Positions 1 to 15,100 of a stretch of 64,000 bases of DNA are shown here, piece by piece; position 1 is the first letter of the stretch; every line of letters begins with the position of its first letter. This stretch comes from Anadara kagoshimensis (lineage: Eukaryota; Mollusca; Bivalvia; Arcoida; Arcidae). The notes beneath the pieces are model-generated. The model was not told the origin of the DNA, did not search any database, and worked only from the letters and a program-made list of their open reading frames with translations. The DNA is taken from assembly GCA_021292105.1 (NCBI GenBank), contig CM037874.1, forward strand, positions 31,202,800 through 31,266,799, given 5' to 3'. Both the position numbers and the translations under genes were made by a program.

Positions 1-106
1 CTGTCACATATAACTAGACAATTCTGTTGGCAGGTTCTGGCTAGTTCAAAGTATGTATTCTCTATCTGCATCATGGTTTTAATTAGATTTTCTTGAAATT
101 TATAAG
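1..106 (-). CDS. ttd14: ttd14 exon 5, cut by the window edge
   Basis: After a TTATTCACAG acceptor it reads (P)[16 protein letters not shown] then [18 protein letters not shown] and the first two bases of an Arg codon. This is the QENL..MMQIE block and the start of the DRG motif of the family. The exon continues beyond position 1. Confidence 0.88.
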
Positions 107-3100
107 CTGTGAATAAAAAGAAACGAGTGTAATAAAACTTTACAAAGACCAAGTGGCACCATCTATTGAATGTTCATAATCAGCAAATTATAAATTATAT
201 GTGACATGCCATCAGATTTAAGGCTTCAAAGTGTATACACGTACACGTTTACGTTTCATGTTTGACTGGTAAAAGTTTCCAAAATCTGTAAATATGATGA
301 TATTTTAGAATGCAGGACATGTTTTTTTTATAAAAATTAAAAAGATGCATTTTTTTAGCAACCAAATATATGAAGACAAAATCTTAACATCTTATTCTAT
401 TAAATGAAATAGCAGTTGTATGCAATAAAATATTATGTTTTCGAAATTTTGGTTTCTCATAGTATTAGATAGTATAATGATTTGTGTAAATGGAACCATT
501 TTGATTTTAGCATCCATTTACCGGTAAATGTTTTCAGAAGTCTTAATCAGATCACATTTATATCATTACAACTACAATCTTGATTAGAGCATAAGGCTGT
601 TGTTTTCAGTGAGGGTTATCCAGAAAAACATCACACTATAATCACTTAATTAAAATGTTAATATTTTAATTCTATAATAAATCAATAAACATATTTGAAT
701 TCTACCAAAATAAAAATAACAAATAGGGGTAAATAATGATATATTGTGAACTTATAACAAAGTAAACATATCACCATATCAAAATAACATGTCACATAAA
801 ACATAAATAATTGTATCATTGTTTTGATATTAATCTGAGATATTTTGACTATACATACCAAATATGATCAGAGTTCATTTGTATATCAACTAACAGATCG
901 AAAAATGTTTGAACAAAATAGAAACAAGAGAATTAATGCTAGGGCATGAGATTTCAAGAGCATGGGAATATAATTTAAATCGCAATATTTACAATTGCAG
1001 TATGTTTGCTTCAATAAAGTATTTGACCTTGATTTACTTTGCAACTTCATTGAGACGTTGCTCCACACACTGACGCGATGATGTCCGATGTCAAATGCTC
1101 TTATTGACTGACAGGAGACAACCAATATTAATGAGAAGGTGCACCAACATTGCATTTCAAATTTGTTTTTAAATTAACATGGAAATAAAATTAATTTCTT
1201 TAAATATTGTAAATATAAGAAATAAGGAAAGCCTTTTATGCAAAAATTTGAGACAGCCCATTATACTTTGCAAGTTCATAAGGACAATGGAAAAATACCT
1301 TGTTTCTTAAATAAATGAACTGACAAATACTTTTTTAACTATTTATTCAGATTTCTGAATGTAGTTAGCAATATAACTTTAAAAGGAACATTAATTGTAG
1401 TGAGAAACATTATATAAATATTACATTTCTGACAGGGTGCCAGTACATATTGTCACCTCGAGGAAGCATTGTTTGCCGAGGCGATAGCCGAGGCTGACAA
1501 TGCTTTTCGAGAGGTGACAATATATGTACTGGCACCCTGTCAGAAATGTAATATTCATTTTATTACACCGAATGTTTGTTTTATTTTACCAATACATGAT
1601 GTGCATCCTCGTCTTTAGTAATGTCTATACCAATTTTCATGCAATTTATCGACCGGGAATGCCTCAAATGCACAGTCATTTGAGCCAAGAAATTTAAGAA
1701 ACGTATCCAAGGCCCGCTGAATGATCCATTTAGTTGATGCAGAGTCTTTAGACTAACAAATTGCCAAGACAGTCACTGTCAACCTCTGCAAACATCATCC
1801 GTTGTTGTTACAGACGAATGTTAACAATATCAATAACAATGAGACGCTTGCCGTAGACACAACTGAAAACATGTTTTGTTCAAAGCGCCGAATGATCCAG
1901 TGAAGGTAGGCGACTCGAACAAAAGTACTGTCACATAGTCACGCGCAGCGCTATGTGACATTATAAATTTTATGTGACAGTACAAATTGTTACATAGCTC
2001 TTATCAAATGAAATTGCTAGATTTTTACATAAGGTGTAATAAAACAAAATGATATCTCCATGTCATATTATTGAGCACACATGACTTAGATCGATTTTAT
2101 ATCCCAGTCAAGAATAATTCAGTAGCATCTAGACACCATCAAGCTATAAATGATGTGGCAAAATTGTTTTACCTTTGCAGTGCACCCAGAGCAATGTGCA
2201 GACAGAGTAGTGACATGACAAGGCACATCAGTTTTTAAGGTTTGATTGTATGTCAATAAAACTTTAGGGTGGGTCTAAAACAATTAGGTTAGTTAGTAAA
2301 GGCAGAATACAATTTTCTTCTTGACATTAACGATACAAAGGCTTGATTTAGAGAGACTTGTTTTAAATCACAGAGATTTTGTCATATTAAGAGATATTTA
2401 TGTAACAGGTGGAAGGAAATAAAAGAAACAATAGATCCTCGTGATATGAATCTCCTCTGAAGAGTGTATTTTCCATAGCTAATACAAGTAAATTGCATGA
2501 CAATGGTCATAAATATATATGGTTGCTAAGGAAATTAATTAGATATTTTATATGGTTGTTAAGGAATTTGATGTTGACCTTTCTAAGAGTTTATAATATA
2601 TGATGATTACTTCAAGAAACTGATCATAAATCAGACATGGTTGCTATGACTGCCATTACTGGTTTACAAGTACCATTAACCTTTGATCTTTACTTTTCTA
2701 AAAGATAACCTGATCTCATTTCATTTTCATGTTTAAAGTTGATATATATATATGTAAAATTGTTTTTTTTAAACAATATTGATATTTTTCATTTACAATC
2801 AAACCTGCCTATAATGGTCACCAAAGGGAACCAATGAAAGTGGCTTTATGGGCAGGTGAACCTTATATACAGGTTCAAATAATATGAATAAAGAACAATT
2901 GGGATATAATTCTACTGGCCTTTATAAGCAGGTGGCCCTTATATAGAGGTGGCCTTTAAGGCAGGTTGGACTGTAGTTATACATCACCATTGTATGGGAG
3001 GCTTCATTGTCCTGCCCAGTAACAGAAGTAGAACTAGAAGTAAATCTATACAAAAACAGCTAAAAGGATCTTTCTTACTGGTCACCACCAAGGTAGAATT

Positions 3101-6100
3101 GTTTTTAACAACAATATGATATTTGACATTGATTGTACAGTGTATCAGTGGGTGATATTTAATACCTGGAGACTACTTTATTTTGACCGCTGGTCACCTC
3201 TGCAAGGTATCGTAAAAAGCACCTGGATTCATAAAACATATTAATTAAAAGTATGGCAGCAATTTTGCTACATTTCTTAAAAACTACCTTCTGCCTTTTA
3301 AATTGAAAAATTTGAAGTACTGAAATATAGAAAATTGCATAATGACATGCTTTGCAAGTTATTGTAAAAATCACCTGGATTCATAAAACATATTAATTAA
3401 AAGTATGGCAGCAATTTTGCTACATTTTTTAAAAACTTTCTGCCTATTAAATTGGGAAAAATTGAAGTACTGAAATATAGAAAATTGCATTATGACATGC
3501 TCACAATAGCTTAAGATCCTCATTGCAAAGATGTTATATTGTCACAATATCTACATTTTGTGGGCAGAGACAACTACAATTAATTTGCTAGTACATCACT
3601 GTTGTTTTGAGAATATTAGTGGTGATGGGAAAATTTTGTCATTTTCCCCCCAGGGGAAGCAACCTTTATTTGGTAGTAATTTTAGGCAAACAAAATCACT
3701 GAGTATGGATACTTCATAAGGAAAACCCCAAAACTTGTGTTTTAAAACTGACTTAAAACATTGTATTTAGTTTCTTATAAATGCATAAAATTTAATATAT
3801 GTAAACATGTTTTGCTACAACTCATATATGTGATTTAAAAATATTTTAAATTCTGTCATACCATACGGTACGAGTCATTATACTTACGTTCATCATTTTT
3901 CAAATTTGTAAATTTAATTCCACCACTGAAATAAAAAAAAAAATATAAATTATTTCATAAGATCATTTAATTTTTATCACAAATAAGATTCACATTGGGA
4001 TATGACATTAGCTCACACACTAGGTCAGTACTTTGTACAGCAACCATGCTTAGCAGAGACCTATGAGAATCGTTGCCTCCCATCAAATCTTTATGGTCAA
4101 TTAAATCCTTGCTCTGTAATCTTGCGATACAAACTTTATTCATATGTGAGAACAAACGTTATACAACCACCCTGGCATCACAGCAAGTTTGGTTAGTTTT
4201 AGGAGCAGGCAGGCAATCATGCATCATCACCATCATCATGCTTCATCATCACCTTACACAGCATACAAGACTGAGCTTAATTACTCAGATTGACAGTGGT
4301 TAAACCATATATTGCAATATCTTTGCTTCAATAAAGTATTTGACATCAACTATACTTTGCAACTTTCTAGAGACATTGCTCTAGGTGCTGATGTGATAAT
4401 GTCAGATGTCCAATGCTCTTGTTGACTGGCAGGAGCTGACCCATTTTATGAAAAGGTGCACAACAGCACATTTCAAAATTGTTTTCAAATTAACATGGAA
4501 AATGTGAGACTGCAATAAAATAATTTTTTATAAATATTGTAAACATAAGAAATAAGGTAATATTCCAATGTCTTTATGAACTTACAAAGTATAATGGGCT
4601 GTCTCAAATTCAGTTTATAAAGACATTGGAAAATTACTTTATTTCTTAAATCAAACTACCTCCAAAACACTTAACATATTAAATATTAAAGTAGACTTCA
4701 CTTCAGGAAAATCAATTTGAGTATCCCTGTTCTGATAATATGTTAGTGTATTTGGCTGACTTAAATCTGTACATTATCAGAGATTAAACCAGGCAAGTAA
4801 TCAGGAAAATGTCAAGTTGACTTAGGTTTTTCCCAATCTTATTCTTTATAGATTTCATTGTTTCTGTGATCACTAAAAATACAAGACTTCTTTGTCATTA
4901 AGCAGGGGGAAATTTATAAGATAAAAAAAATAAATTAGGATTCTGATCCAGTACCTATTTTATGTGATTTGCACTTATATTCTACAACATGTGCATCCCC
5001 TATCTGTTGTTACTTGCAAAAAAAAGTTTTGTTTTTTTTTATACTTTTGATAAACAGGATTATAACACCAAGGAAAATTAATAAACCAAATCAGGTTAAT
5101 AATATCCCCTTCTGCTTTCGCTGTTGATAATGTCCATTTTTTGTAAACTTCTAATGAATAGTTTTGGAGATTACCTCTTGACAAGAATTTCCCATTGAAA
5201 ACTTCAAAGGGCTATAGATTCAAGGAAATTTAGCAAACAGCTTCGAGTTAGTAATGCATATATAATCTTCTATCAATGTTGATGCTTTAGGTTTTGTAAA
5301 ATTATGATGCATACGGTAGTATGAAATTGAAGATTATGAAATTGTGATTCATAGTTTGGAGTATTACTCCAGACAAGAAGTGGGACAGACAGGCAGATGG
5401 ATGGAAAGAAATATAACTCTAAATTCAATATAAAAACTTTGGCATGCAGTTAAAAATTAGTGGTGTCGTTGGATTACCAGAAACAGTCAAATATATTTAA
5501 TTACTACTTGTGGTGTAAGATAGAAAAATCTCAACCAGAATTCTAATGTATTACTCCAGAATGAGGGTTCATTTTTTTCTCAACTAGGAGCTTTTCCGAG
5601 CGGGATTTGAATTTAGTTGGTGAGAAGCACTATGGTGAGAAGCACTATGATTAGTGTGCTTCAGACAACTCGACCACTGAGGCCCCTACATAAAAGTAAG
5701 AAAATCAACAAAGACAACTTACATAGAAGTGAATAAATCAGCAAGTAGCCTATATGACAATGGAGGTTCCAGACAAGAATATCTAGCAATGCTGTTTCAA
5801 TGGATTATCTTATGTGATGTGCAAAAAAACTTTTCTTTTTGTCTCAGTTTTTTGGAGAAAATTCTTTAAAAAAAAACTTAAAAATATAAACAGCTGATTT
5901 ACCTGTACACTCCTGTTAGTTACCAATATTTTACCATTCAGTAACTATTGTATTATTGATTCTGAGATGTCGATACAGAGTTAACAAACTTGTAAATCTA
6001 TTATATAACACACTTCCCTGTACGAATCACCAAAACACAAACATAGATACAGATTATACACAGATTACATAACTATTTACAGGCTATCGTTTCTCTGGTG

Positions 6101-9100
6101 ATAATTCACTTTTACCCTTATATATCACGTAAGACAATCAGATTTAGAGAGCTGCAAATAGCTGCAATAATGCTGATGTAGCTTTTAACACTAACTCAGA
6201 TCACACTCCTTAAAATTAATCAAGGGTCTCAAATCATCAATACAAATGTAGACATGCTAGCTGCATGTATATGCGTTTTGAATAACAAAGTTAGCTTTTT
6301 ATGTCATTATGTGCATTTTAAAAATAAAATCCAATTTATCAAAACTTTGCTCCATGTCAATGCTACACTGTATGAACTTATTAGCCGTATTGATTAAGGT
6401 TTTCGAAAAACACAAATTACAAAAGAAGAAGAAAATGTTGGATAAATGATTGATATTTTCATTTTCAAAAACTCTTAAACTTGAAGTACAATAGTTATCA
6501 ATAGTGAAAAGCTGACAGTTAAAGCAATTTACTGTTGGCAATCTCTCTCTCCCTATCTCTCCTATTCTCTATATTTTTCTATATTTGTTTAATTTTATAT
6601 GGAGGGCTCTCTCATTTATTTCTGAAAATCCAGGGTCTCTTGCTGCTATGAGTTCGAATCCTGCTCAGACCACATGTGGGAAAGTGAATTTTCCTTGCGT
6701 TGGCCTTTACTATTTCAGCAGGTGTCATTATAATGTGACTGGGGGGTGGTACGCTTGTCTGCAGGGTACCGTACTGACTAGGTGAGATAGCACCTTAAAG
6801 TCACCCCGAATGCACCTTGGTACAAGGCAGACCATAAAACACACCCGCACATCACATGCATACACAACCTTATTCATAGATTAATCCATAGAGATTAATA
6901 AATTAGTTCTCGTCGCTAATAGCTGATAAAATTCCTGATGTGAAGTTAAACAACATTCAACAACAACATCTCTCATTTATCAATTTGATGTTCTAAAAGC
7001 AAAATGGATAGCTAAGGAATTAGTGATGAATTGGCAGTTCATTTTGGACCCTAGTTAACTGCTTATCTGCAGCTTAAGAGTGTCACTATCAATCTCTTGG
7101 CAGATTTTTTGGCCACTAGCTTTTAACACATCGACCAGACCACTCAACAGCTTAACCTAAATTCAGTTAAATCTGTTAATTCAGTGTTTAAATTCCCATA
7201 GGCCCATACTGTGTTTATCAAACACTTCAATCAAGTGCTTTTATTTTCTTTGAAAGTGAACAAATGTAGGTTAAAATTAATGTTCTGGGCTGAGAAACAT
7301 CATACAGGACAAGCTCTGTTGGTAAACAAGGTGACCCTGTGACATTACTAATGAGGCAATTCCAATAAAATTACATGTTTGACGTCACTTAATTTTTTTT
7401 AAAGGAAGGAGGGTATGAGGCAAACAAACAAATTTTAATGAAAATACAAAATCATATTTTCTGTTCGTATGCACATTACATTTTCATTAAATAAATAAAA
7501 AACATTGTCTTTTAAATGTTTAATAGAAATTAAACTCATTGCACGAGTGTGATAAATTGGAATTTTCATCTGAATTTTATGAAGTACATCATTTGACCTT
7601 TTTCATGTCAATACCTACTTCAAACTTCCAAACAAACCAGAGTGTACCCGATATTTCAAAGTCAGAAAACGAAATGGACATGAAAAATGACAAAATTTTA
7701 CGATCAAATACGTATTTTCACATTTGATGGAATTTGTTTGTTTTTCAAAAAAATTAATACAAGGGATGCATGCAATAATGTCAAACATAGAATTTTATAG
7801 GAATGGCCTGACAGAGATTGCAATCTGTGCATCATAAAAATTGAACAATAAAATCTTTCCCAATGTAGCTTTTTTGAAAATAAAAAAAACAACAGCAAGG
7901 TGAATTTAACTTATTCTATATAAAATCTGTGTGAATATTTATATACCAGTAACTGGTTTTAGTCCTACTTTGAAGTGACCTTATAAAAAAGATAATATTG
8001 GTTATAGTCCTACTTTGAAGAGACCTTGTAAAAAAATAATATTACCCTTCGAATGTTTACATATATTGAAATGGCAGTTATATCAAGCAATATAGACCTT
8101 TATAAAGTTGTCTTGTTCAGGGGTCAGTTGTTCGAAGACTGATTAGTTTTTAATTAACAGTAGTCAAAATTTCAATTTTATCTGATTTCAGATATATTGT
8201 GAACTTAATGTTGAAATGTTGAAAATGAAGAAAAATCCTTCAAACTATAGCAAATTCTAATAAAACTATTGATTCAATGATATTTTGATTTTATTTATGT
8301 TTTAAATGTCTGCTAATTATTGATTAGGCTAATCAAGCTTCGAAAAACTGGGTCCAGATAACTGCTTCAGAATATTGCTTGCATTATATTGAACATCATA
8401 ATAACATTGTTATAATGATATATGGTATCCTAGTTTGTCAAGGAATCATAAAAACTACATCTTATTTTTATCCAGTTTTTGTCACAGAAAACCAGATGAG
8501 AATCAAGCCATAGTGATAAAAGTATATATGTATGTATTAAAAATTACAATTTTTCCTTTGCGATACCATATGACATATTTATCTTAAAAGCAACACAATA
8601 CTATATTTTGTTATACATCTAACCTATTTTGATGCATTTAGATTGATTAAAAGAACAAATCTGTCATATTGTTTCCTTGGTAACATAAATACTTAAAACT
8701 GCTTCTTTGAGTTGTTGATATTTGAAAAACAAGACTGTCATGAAGTCTCAGGGTGCTGATCTGACAATAATTTGCATTTAGCTCAAATTTAAAGTAGTAT
8801 AATCTACTGAAAGTTTAGAGAGTTTTTCAATATTTTGAACTTATGACTTGATTCAACATGATTTATCAGAAAACTAAGTCTAGTCAAGAAAATAAATCTG
8901 GGCAAGGTTGATAAAGGTTGGCCAAAACATTGGGTTTCTAAATACATGCATTTGGATTAGTAGCCTACTTTTTGAAAAAGAATATTCCATAAACCTTTCA
9001 GAAGCTAACCTATCTTTTGACAAGAAAATTACAAGTGTTCTGAGCAAATTTGAAGAAGATTGTGCTAGACACATCAAACAAAGGTTTTTTTTACGATTTA

Positions 9101-12100
9101 ATCTAGTGAACTTTTTATTGACAAAACGTGGAACTATATATTAAATTTGTCTTAAATTCTGTCAAGATGATCACTCTGGGCAAGTGTGATGAAGACTGGG
9201 CAAAAAAATTGTGATCATTATTGTGTTCACAAGGTTATTTCTATGATTTGACCATAGATAATTATTAGCAAATCATGACCTGAATCTAGATTTTGTCATA
9301 AGGGACAAGATTTAGGCAACTTTGATTAAGATTATGATGCCATAAATAGTGCATACTAAAATTACAATTATCATACTAGCTGACTTTATATCCATGATAC
9401 AGTTAAACCTGTCTATAAAGGCTACACAAGGAAACCAGTAAAAGTGGTCTTTATGGACAGGTGGTCTTATATACAGGTTCAAATAATAAGAATAAAGAAC
9501 ATAGGATACAATTTTGTTGGCCTTTGTAAGCAGGAGGCCCTTATATAGAGGTGGCCTTTAGTGCAGGTTGGACTGTATTTCACTAACCACATATTAAACC
9601 AATTTTAATTTTACAGCACTATATGGTTATTTCCGAATACTATTCCTCATCAGTAGTGCTTGGATCAAGCTTGGATTAAAATTGTGAAACAAACTTCTTC
9701 AAGATGTTGAAAAAAATACAAATCTACCAAATTTAGCTAAGGAAATAATTTGCATGAGGGAGTATACCTTACGGCTATTTCACAATCAAGTGTAAAACAA
9801 CTGTTACGGGTAAAAATCTGTATGAGGATTAATATAAAGAAAATTAATATACAATGCTAAAGATGGATCACTTTGAGCAATTTAAAATAAAACAAATTTC
9901 ATGAAAATCGGACAACTTTTGCGAAAGTTATTAATAATTACAGGTATTAAAACCGATGAGTTATTAGTGTTACGGATGACACTTTATGATTTTTTTTATT
10001 GTTAAAATGTTCATATTTTTGTTAGAAATAAAATTTTATGTGCAAGATTGGTAAAATTTAAATGCTAAGGTCTTTTGTTTAGCTTATATATGATGCATTG
10101 GGTTATATTTTCATTATGATGTATGCAGGAACAGTTTTTCTGATTTAGTGCATTTGTTACGGTTTTTTAGTTATTTTCTGTGTAATATATATATCAACTA
10201 TAGAAAACAATTTAATATGAATAAATTTGTCCATCTTACATCTTGTTATCTGCTGGGTAGTTCAGTATTTTTAAACAAAATGTTAGTTTGCAATATATTT
10301 CTTTATTTTTCTTTTTTTTCATTAAATAATAACTGTCATTTCAGTTTTTTAATTTTTTAAGTGTCCGTACCCCCTCTTATATTTCACAGGTAATAGATTA
10401 CTTGGATTCTTAATTGATAAAAAATAAAGCCTTATACATCTCCTTATCATTTTAGGTTATGGCTAAAATAGAGTTGTTTTGTTTTCTTGAAATAGCACAA
10501 CCAAAAAGTCATTTTAGTGTCCGTACCCCCTGAAGTGTCCGTACCCCCATTTTTTAACAAATTTTGGTTATGGAGAATTTTATGGCTACACAAGCTTCAG
10601 TGAATTATTTTATGAATTATTATCAATTATTCTATATTAAACTCTGATTTATCTTTTATATTAACTATGAAAAACATTCTAAAACAAGAATTCCACGGAA
10701 TTAGAAGTCTTGCCTAGTTAGTTATCGATCGGGCAGAAGTTACAATTTTAAGGTGCAGTCTTGGCGCAATATTAATTAAAAATTTATAAATGGTCAACAG
10801 ACATAATCATTGCATATAATCTAGAAACTAATCAAACAACATTTGAAATCTAATATATTAAGATTTAGATGCATCTTTTATCTCAAAATGTATCCTGTTT
10901 ATCTGAAGAACCAACAAATGTCAATTTTGTTTTTAATCTCTGTAATATATATTGAAGTTCCATCTTGGAACATGCTAAATTCAAAATTTCGAAAAAACAT
11001 ATTGAAAAATGAGTCTGTGGGAGCATTTTCTCAAAATTCCTATTTTTCTCTAAAATATGAGTTTTTACCCACAAAATAGTTGAAACATCAGCTTAAATAC
11101 TCTTGTAATCATAGTTAAACTTCACATTAAACCGTGTCAAATAATTTTATTATACCTTTTGTAAATTTCTTGAAATCTGATTGGTTAATAAGTGTTTGGG
11201 TAAATTTAATGTCACCCTCGGATTTCAGAAAATCTGACGTCTGACATTACAAAAAATGTCACATGCGCAGAAAAACTGTGTATGCGGTTCGATCGCATTC
11301 GTCTTCTTAATCAGTAAAACACTTTTCTAAAGTAATGTGAAATATGATAGATAAATGCTACAAGCGTCTCACAAGTTGCTTACGGACGATAGCTGACTGT
11401 CATGATTTTCAATCCTGTATACTTTGGTTGCACAGTATAATTAACATTAACAATCGGTATAATAAAATAAATATTACATTTCTGATAGGGTGACAATATG
11501 GACTGTCACCCTATCAGAAATGTAATATTTATACAGTGTAAGTTTAAGAGATACAGAGTATTTTCTCAAAATTCCTTTTGTCATTAAAATGCAAGTTTTC
11601 ACCTCAAACATATTTGAAACATCAGCTTATATACTCATGTAATCATAATTAAGCTGCATTGTTAAACTGTATTGCCAATTTCATTCAAATAACAGTATTT
11701 GTTTAAGAGGCATGGACTTTAACATACAACTTTCACATTTTCTCAAAATTCCTTTTTCACTCAAAATGCAAGTTATTACCCGAAAAATATTTGAAACATC
11801 AGCTTATATACTCATGTAATGTTAATCATCATTAAACTGTTGAAAATTTCATTCAAATTACAGTGATAGTTTAAGAGTAATGGACTTTAACATACAACTT
11901 TCACTTTTGGCACGCTTATGCCTCAGTCAGCGACGGAAAAGTAAAACCTAAGACTCGCCTTATGGCCACTGTAGTTGCAAGGCGAGGCAAAAATAAAGAA
12001 TTTGTCAATATTTCGCAAGGCGAGACAAACATGAAGAATTTATAAATATTTCTATCATAAGAAAGCTAAAATTGTTGTTAAATTAAAAAAATAATTGAAT

Positions 12101-15100
12101 AGTCTTTGTTTAGAATATACTGCCAGGGATAGATACCGTAAGAAAAACTCTGAAGGAGCCAAAAGGACTAGTAAGGATTTTAATCCAGTAGTCCTTCCCC
12201 ATCCATTTGTATTGGTCCTTCCTTGATGGACTCTGGATGAGCACCAATAAATGATGATAGCGTGGCCTTTGCCTCTATAGGGATGGTACAGAAGGGCATC
12301 AAAGCCTCCCCAGAGAAAATTTGCATTTAGAATCCTTCGAAGCTTTTCTGGAACTCCCTAGGGCACAATTTACAACATTAGGACAGTGAAGTTTGCCTCT
12401 TTACTCTCATGCAAATATTCAGTATACTATATGATGATTCTGGAACACCTAAAACTGTTCAGATTGGCACCAATTTTCTATTGATCCGTTGGACCAGCCA
12501 CTGATGATGTTTTACTGGTCCTTCAAATTTTTACTGGCCAGGGTCTAACTGACCAGTGTTAAGTTTCGAACCTAGAGTTTAATTGCACAAGTGGTAAGAA
12601 TATGTTACATGATTCTATCATAATTAGTAATGTCATAGAAGAGTGGTTCAATATCGATGGCATTTTACTCCAAAGTCAAGATTCTTTTGAATTGGCCTTA
12701 GTGACCAAGTGGTCTAATGCAAACACAGCACCTCTCAATGCCTAGGTTTGAGTCCCACTCTAGCAAATCCTAGTGTGAGAAATTTAATCAGAGTCTTTGG
12801 TTTCCTGCAGACACTCCAGTTTTCTCCACATCCCAAAACTGATCACCTTGATATAAGAGTACAATAAAGGTTAAAATTAACTTAGTGGATGAATAATTTG
12901 TCAAAAAAGAAAAAGATTAACATTCCTGTTTGATTTATGAAGTATTCATTTCATATATTCATTTTCAATGCTTAAAACAAAGGCATTTTATAATTACTTG
13001 AAATGGGTAATGATTTTACAATTGAAATTTTCCATTTTGATTTTATATTAGTATCTTAAAATTTGCTGAAATTTTAACTTCTCTATTGTATAAATGAATT
13101 GACCAGAGGCTATTATTTAAGTTTAACAGTATCTTTTGAAGCTGATCATTATGTAAGTTTTTAAAATTTAAAGACATGTATGTGTTGCAGTGTTTTCGTT
13201 GTCACAGTGGATTAATATCTTAACTGTGATGCTGGCTAGTTAAATTTTCAGAGGGATAGGGACTGTGCCTAGGACTGTTTTTATCTTGTAGTGTCTGTAC
13301 CCCTTGGCAATTGAAACTCTTCATTTGAATATATATACTGCTTAAAACATTTAATTTTGCAGTAATGTTACAGTATATTGTACATGCTTAAAATATATAT
13401 GCATAATAATGTGAATATCTTAACACAATTATGTGGCTGTATTCTCATCCAAACTGTAGTGTCCGTACCCCCTTTGGACAGGGTAAAAAAACTTTGTAAT
13501 TTTGTTGTTTGTCATTAAGGATGGTCTGTATGAACTGCATTTTATTTAAGATATTTGTAATTTTTAAATTTATGTCAAATTATATACTGTGATCTGAATT
13601 TATCAAAACCATGGGAATTGAAAAATCTACAAAACAATTAATTAAATTTCTGGCTTATTTTAAAATGTTCAGCAAATTAATGACTGGTTTTATTGTAAGC
13701 ATTTGCTTTCTTGTTCAAGAATTAATTACCTTTCTGTCATACTGACACAATAATCATTTTGTTGGCATTATGTAACTTCATTTTTGATGATAATTATATT
13801 TTATATGGACATTCATCAACACAACCCTAACTAATTGAAGTGTCCGTACCCCCATAGTAGGGACTCGAACTTGACAAACAAGTTTTCAAACATTTGAACA
13901 CCTTGTGCAGAGATATTTTAGTCAGATACTCTATACATATGCTGCTTTCTAATGACATACATGATTTTTCATTTATATGAAGTTTATTTTTTTCAATTTT
14001 CATCCCTATATGGTACACTTGATTGTGAAATAGCCGTTAGTTTTTGAGGAATTTCAAATTTTAACTAGCAGCAAATTTAGACAATAGTATATTTCTGATA
14101 ATAATACACAATTATTGCCTACTGAGTTTGTGATATCCTTAGGGAAACAGCCACCAGCAGAGATACTGGCTTGGTTGTTTAAATTACATATGATACCAAT
14201 TTTAATTTTCCAGCACTAAGACGGCTGTTTCAGAATTAATAATCATCAGAAATTTCAAGATTTTGGGGCATCATAGGCACCCAGGGATCTCTTGTCCTTC
14301 TTTAGGAATGGGACTGGGACCCTTGGAATTGGGAAAATACATGGTGTTTCACCTAGCTTGGGAAAAATGATTAAAAAAAATTAATGAAAATAAAAAGATT
14401 AAAATTCATTGTAGCAAAGCCTTCAGCTGGCAATGTTTAATCTGTTGTTTAAAAAATATTTTGATCTTGCCACATTTCCTGATGTTTTTTATCTTTCTTT
14501 TCCTATACATTTAGTATTTAGTGTTGTGAGGCATCATTGTTATCTACTTTTACTTTAGTTTTAATAATGACAGGTTCCAAAACCACAGTTGTGTAATAAG
14601 ATCACGTTACTCATTGCTAAGTTAACTGAATTGGAAACCTGACAAAAGAACACATGCTTCTGGAATAAAGAGACTATTCTTACTCTTTCCCTTTCAATGG
14701 CATATGACAATGATGCCATAATTTTACTTGGCCATCAATTTCCTTCAAGTTTTTTTTTTTTTTTTTTTTTTTTAGATTCGTTGTTGTGTATGATAACTGA
14801 TTAATTAATGTATTTCTACATTTTCCTGAACTTCTGTTACTACGGTATCTCAAAATAATCTACAATGTATTTAATTAAAACTACACACTTGTTGCCACAT
14901 GTACATTGCCATCCATGAATTATTATACAAGTTTGAAACTTTCATTTCATAACAAATTGAAAATCTGCACAAATTAAATTGTTGAAACACCATTGTAACA
15001 TGTAGTGTTTTTTTCCAGCCAAAATAGTGTTTTTATCTTATTAAATAATTTTTTCACCAATTTTCATATTTTTTTTTTTCATCAAACGATTCCAAAAAAT

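Larger units (their letters stand above)
9772..14036. mobile_element. 4.27-kb TIR element with TTA target duplication
   Basis: Perfect 23-bp terminal inverted repeats (9772-9794 and 14014-14036, beginning CGGCTATTTCACAATCAAGT) are flanked by TTA on both sides (9769-9771, 14037-14039). A 3-bp TWA duplication is the hallmark of PIF/Harbinger transposons. No transposase-like open frame is visible, so this copy is non-autonomous or decayed. Inside are six copies of AGTGTCCGTACCCCC or a close variant, all in one orientation, a three-copy 190-bp tandem repeat and a nested compound element. Confidence 0.8.

Noticed and set aside
2155-2215. Possible minus-strand exon ending at a GTAAAA donor
   Set aside because: No acceptor in reach and no match to the Ttd14 family; exons 4 and 5 join in phase without it.
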